DNA from: Synechococcus sp. PCC 7335
GTDB lineage: Bacteria; Cyanobacteriota; Cyanobacteriia; Phormidesmidales; Phormidesmidaceae
Assembly: GCF_000155595.1 (NCBI RefSeq)
Contig: NZ_DS989904.1
Location: 3,800,786-3,864,785 of the forward strand
Reading direction: 5' to 3'
DNA length: 64,000 nucleotides
Shown here: one piece after another, positions 61,010 through 64,000 of the stretch
Layout of the letters: every line of letters begins with the position of its first letter
How positions within the stretch are numbered: the first letter of the stretch is position 1
The notes under the pieces: model-generated
What the model was told of the DNA's origin: nothing
What the model saw: the letters and a program-made list of their open reading frames with translations, nothing else
Databases searched by the model: none
Made by a program: the position numbers and the translations under genes

Positions 61010-64000
61010 TAGCAGCACCTAATGTTTTTAGAGCCAGCTTCTGGGCTTCTGATAAGCCAGTAGCCCCGGAGATATTCATCCCTTCATAGGGTCCAGGCAA
61101 TGGTATCGTTTGGCCGCACTGCCATGACTGTGTATCCCAGAGCCTGATTACGCTATCTTCCCCACCGCTTGCCAGGATCTTTCCGTTTGGGCTGAAGTCT
61201 AAAGTCGAAACTGTCTGAGAATGCTCTTGTAGCGTTCGGATGCACTGTCCGCTGTCCATATCCCAAATCTTGATGCTGCCATCAAAGCTGCCGCTAGCCA
61301 CCACAGGTTGAGTCGGCGAAAACGCGATCGCTACGACTGGGGCTGTATGTCCAGTTAAGGTGCGATCGCACTGATCTGTCTGTAGGTTCCACAGCTTGAT
61401 AGTGGTATCTACGCTTACACTGCCAAGCAGCCTGTCATCTTTGCTAAAAGCAATAGCAACTGTTTGATCCTTATGACCTTCTAGCGTTTTAAGACATGTT
61501 CCACCCTCAAAATCCCACAGTTTGACAGCGCCCTCTAGCCCCGCCGAAGCCAGCATAGTTCCATCATGAGAAAATCTCAGCGTCCAAATTAAATCTTTGT
61601 GCCCGGCTAACGTCTTGAGGCATAGACCGTTCTTGAGACTCCAAAGCTTGATAACCCGATCTGCACCAGCGCTAGCTATTCGGTCACCATCAGGATGAAT
61701 AGCGACCGCACGTACAACACTGCTATGGCCTTCTAACTTTCTTAGTAGCCTTTGACTGTTTAGATCCCAGACATTGAGTTCTGCTGCCGCAATGCCACCG
61801 GCGCTAGCCAAAAACTCACTATTGGGAAAAAAACTTAAATCCAAGACCGGACTGTTCTGAGGGATAGTCTGGCTACATTTCTGCTCAGCCACAGATCCTT
61901 CGGCCAGATCTGTTCCCACCAGATTCCACAGCCGAATATTTTTATCATGACTGCCGCTAGCTAACGTTTTCTCATTAGCAGAAAAGGCTAAAGACCAGAT
62001 TGTGTTGGTATAGCCCGAGAGCGTTCTTAGACAATAACCCGTTTGAGCATTCCAGATGCGCACAGTGCGGTCTTGATTACTGCTATAGAGCGTTTTTCCA
62101 TCTTTTGAAAAGACTACCGACCACATCCAGCTAGTATGACCCAATAAGGATTTCTCACACTCACCAGAATGAACATTCCAGATTTTGATGACACCATCGT
62201 AGCTACCACTGACGATTCTGTTCCCACTCGGATCAAAAGCCACTGTCCATACAGAGTTTTGATGGCCCGTTAGTGTTCTAATACATGCCCCCGTTTGGAC
62301 ATTCCAAATCCTGACTGTTTGGTCGTTTCCTCCACTGACTAACAGCTGCCCGTTTGGGCTAAAATCGATTTCCCATATGCCATGATTAGGGCTTTCTATC
62401 GTCTTGAAGCAATGGCCGCTTTGCCGGTCCCAAAATCTAATCGTTTGGTCGATGCTACCGCTAGCCAGCGTTCGGCCATCCTCTGAAAAGACAACGTTTC
62501 TAAGGGCTCCAGTATGACCAACCAACGTTCTTTGACACTGCCCACTCTGCAAATCCCATAGTTTAATGGTCTGATCGCTACTGCCACTAGCAATCTGTTG
62601 ACCATCTGGAGAGAATACAGCGGACATTGCTAGTTGGCTATGTCCTTTAAAGGTTTTGATGCAGACGCTGTTACTAATTGCCCAGAGTTTAAGGTGACTA
62701 TCGCCACTTCCACTAACTAAATACTGTCCATCGGGTGAAAAAGCCACAGAATAGACCCAATCGGTATGTCCCCTAAACGTTCGTAAGTACTGATTGTCTT
62801 CGAGCTGCCAGAGATGAATGTTTCCAAGATGGTCAGCTAGCGCCATCAGGGTATTATCTGGACTCAAGGCTACCGTAGTGACCCCGCCAAAGGTCCCGTT
62901 GAACTGACAGTGGCGGAAGTTTGCCGCTGTAAAGTTCACACCGTTGAGCATTGTATCTACGAGATCGGCTTGCCAGATAGCTAACTTTGAAAAGTCGTAG
63001 TTTGAAAGGTCAATACTCAGCGAGCGAGCAAGGTTCAAGATATTGCCTGCGCCGTAGCCCGACAAAATTTGTTTAAGGTTAGATAGAACCGTTTGGATAG
63101 CGCTAGAAATGAACTGCTGCTGAATCAACGTAGAACGAATTTTATCTGCTAGAGGCGTTAAATTCATCCGCTGTTGGCTGGCTCTTACGTAGTCTTTAGT
63201 TGTGGTCTTAGATAGGGCATGAGTACACAACAGCAGTGAATTCTTCATCGCCGAGACATTCAAGCTAAGTGGTGTATTTTCGTCACTTCCCTCATGCATT
63301 CCAAGCGTTTCTAAGTTTTCATAAACGGTTTGAATTAACCGCTCTGTGACGTATTCCATAATCACAGGTTGCTGAGTGCACTGCCCTGAGCGGGTTTCGA
63401 TCAGCGATCGCCAGCTCAGCGACTCAAGCGCCTCAAAGATATCAGAGCGAGATACCGACGGCCAGATATCGTCTTGTAGTTCGGCAACCGTTGTCCACTC
63501 TCGGTTGATTGCTAGCCAATAGAGAATGGTCTGTTCTAAAGAGGATAGGCGCTCGAATTGTTGATCCAGTAAGCGTCTAAGACTGTTGAAAACGAATACT
63601 TCCTCTTCTAGAAAACGCTCGATATCTCCCTCAAACAGTGATTGGATAGAGGTGCTGACTAGCCTAAGAACCAGGGGGTTGTTGTCGTAATATTGGCTAA
63701 GCTGTCGAATACTTTCAGATGAGCCAATCAGTTTCTTTGCTTTAATCATTGCTGTAGCTGCTGCTGACGAGCCACGTAACACAATAGAGCGCGTCACTAA
63801 ACGGTTACTTTCTAAAATGCCAATATCGGTCGGCTTCTCGCGTCCGGTAATCAGCAAACAGCTTGAATGCTGCGTCTGTCCAATCTGTCGCAGGAGATTA
63901 CCATAGTTTTCGTACCCAGCTCGATACTGACCAGATTGGTCATTACTCAAGATGGTTTCCATATTGTCTAAAATCAGTAGACATCGGTGAGTACGTAGCC
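61002..64000 (-). CDS. Second STAND NB-ARC/WD40 protein, 5' end outside the window
   Basis: Partial: the reading frame runs past 63962 to the window edge (LRTHRCLLILDNMETIL reads in frame), so the 63962 ATG is internal. What is seen matches the paralogue at 55032-58658: Walker B region (CLLILDNME), the same winged-helix arm (LSSLEQTILYWLAINREWTTVAEL), pentapeptide-like NFTAANFRHCQF and 14 WD40 blades, ending EGMNISGATGLSEAQKLALKTLGA. HTH and Walker A, if present, lie beyond the window. The two genes flank the beta-repeat module in the same orientation. Confidence 0.9.
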   Translation of the reverse strand, partial: LRTHRCLLILDNMETILSNDQSGQYRAGYENYGNLLRQIGQTQHSSCLLITGREKPTDIGILESNRLVTRSIVLRGSSAAATAMIKAKKLIGSSESIRQLSQYYDNNPLVLRLVSTSIQSLFEGDIERFLEEEVFVFNSLRRLLDQQFERLSSLEQTILYWLAINREWTTVAELQDDIWPSVSRSDIFEALESLSWRSLIETRSGQCTQQPVIMEYVTERLIQTVYENLETLGMHEGSDENTPLSLNVSAMKNSLLLCTHALSKTTTKDYVRASQQRMNLTPLADKIRSTLIQQQFISSAIQTVLSNLKQILSGYGAGNILNLARSLSIDLSNYDFSKLAIWQADLVDTMLNGVNFTAANFRHCQFNGTFGGVTTVALSPDNTLMALADHLGNIHLWQLEDNQYLRTFRGHTDWVYSVAFSPDGQYLVSGSGDSHLKLWAISNSVCIKTFKGHSQLAMSAVFSPDGQQIASGSSDQTIKLWDLQSGQCQRTLVGHTGALRNVVFSEDGRTLASGSIDQTIRFWDRQSGHCFKTIESPNHGIWEIDFSPNGQLLVSGGNDQTVRIWNVQTGACIRTLTGHQNSVWTVAFDPSGNRIVSGSYDGVIKIWNVHSGECEKSLLGHTSWMWSVVFSKDGKTLYSSNQDRTVRIWNAQTGYCLRTLSGYTNTIWSLAFSANEKTLASGSHDKNIRLWNLVGTDLAEGSVAEQKCSQTIPQNSPVLDLSFFPNSEFLASAGGIAAAELNVWDLNSQRLLRKLEGHSSVVRAVAIHPDGDRIASAGADRVIKLWSLKNGLCLKTLAGHKDLIWTLRFSHDGTMLASAGLEGAVKLWDFEGGTCLKTLEGHKDQTVAIAFSKDDRLLGSVSVDTTIKLWNLQTDQCDRTLTGHTAPVVAIAFSPTQPVVASGSFDGSIKIWDMDSGQCIRTLQEHSQTVSTLDFSPNGKILASGGEDSVIRLWDTQSWQCGQTIPLPGPYEGMNISGATGLSEAQKLALKTLGAAIN

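Noticed and set aside
63962-63962. ATG 63962 as the start of the second STAND protein
   Set aside because: The frame continues to the window edge with residues matching the paralogue (LRTHRCLLILDN), so the true start lies outside.

Overview
The window looks like chromosome of a cyanobacterium. The octamer GCGATCGC (HIP1-like) recurs throughout. The gene families fit: mycosporine-type sunscreen genes, a short-MrpA Mrp antiporter operon, the TIGR02587/TIGR02588 pair, DUF4347 and DUF4114 surface proteins, STAND-WD40 proteins and giant multi-GAF kinases. A vanadium haloperoxidase of algal size suggests a marine or brackish relative. The species cannot be named from this sequence. No tRNA, rRNA or CRISPR array was seen.

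Layout. Positions 1-16,040 are mostly signalling: two paralogous OmpR-type regulators with degenerate receivers (106-888 and 13006-13752), a giant soluble GAF histidine kinase overlapping its NarL-type partner (2275-8219), and a three-GAF protein without a kinase (14249-16036). Between them lie an iron/2-oxoglutarate oxygenase, a small secreted protein, fbp and zwf. Positions 16,400-31,500 are mixed: a sulfotransferase, NudC, the vanadium haloperoxidase, an IF-3 paralogue that starts at ATC, lipid genes (acyltransferase, lipid kinase, LmeA-like lipoprotein), the TIGR02587/88 pair, and a copper P-type ATPase with a small membrane partner. Positions 31,500-40,800 hold an FG-GAP/RTX exoprotein and a minus-strand sunscreen-type cluster: C7-cyclitol cyclase, O-methyltransferase, ATP-grasp ligase, a second unrelated O-methyltransferase and a CNT-family transporter. 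Positions 41,300-45,200 are a tightly overlapping mrpCDEFGAB operon, followed by a TldE/PmbA-family gene. A decayed group II intron (about 46,970-47,660) precedes 48,000-64,000, which holds a 1,685-residue surface protein, a GDSL hydrolase with permuted motif order, and two STAND-WD40 proteins on either side of a beta-structured, tail-protein-like gene.

Main discoveries. (1) Three genes for exported or surface-type proteins (31556-33544, 53217-54299, 58898-60316) share an upstream element: heptads of AGTCATA type followed, exactly 22 nt later in all three, by GATAGAG. This suggests one regulon. (2) The GDSL/SGNH hydrolase carries its C-terminal catalytic Asp/His block before its N-terminal GDS block, so it appears circularly permuted. 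(3) The IF-3 paralogue has a full N-domain only if it starts at a non-AUG codon (ATC) behind a good ribosome-binding site. (4) The sunscreen cluster has an unusual cyclase with a 185-residue extension, an extra methyltransferase and a transporter, and no amino-acid-condensing MysD/MysE gene is present.

Domain assignments are from reading motifs. No database search was possible.
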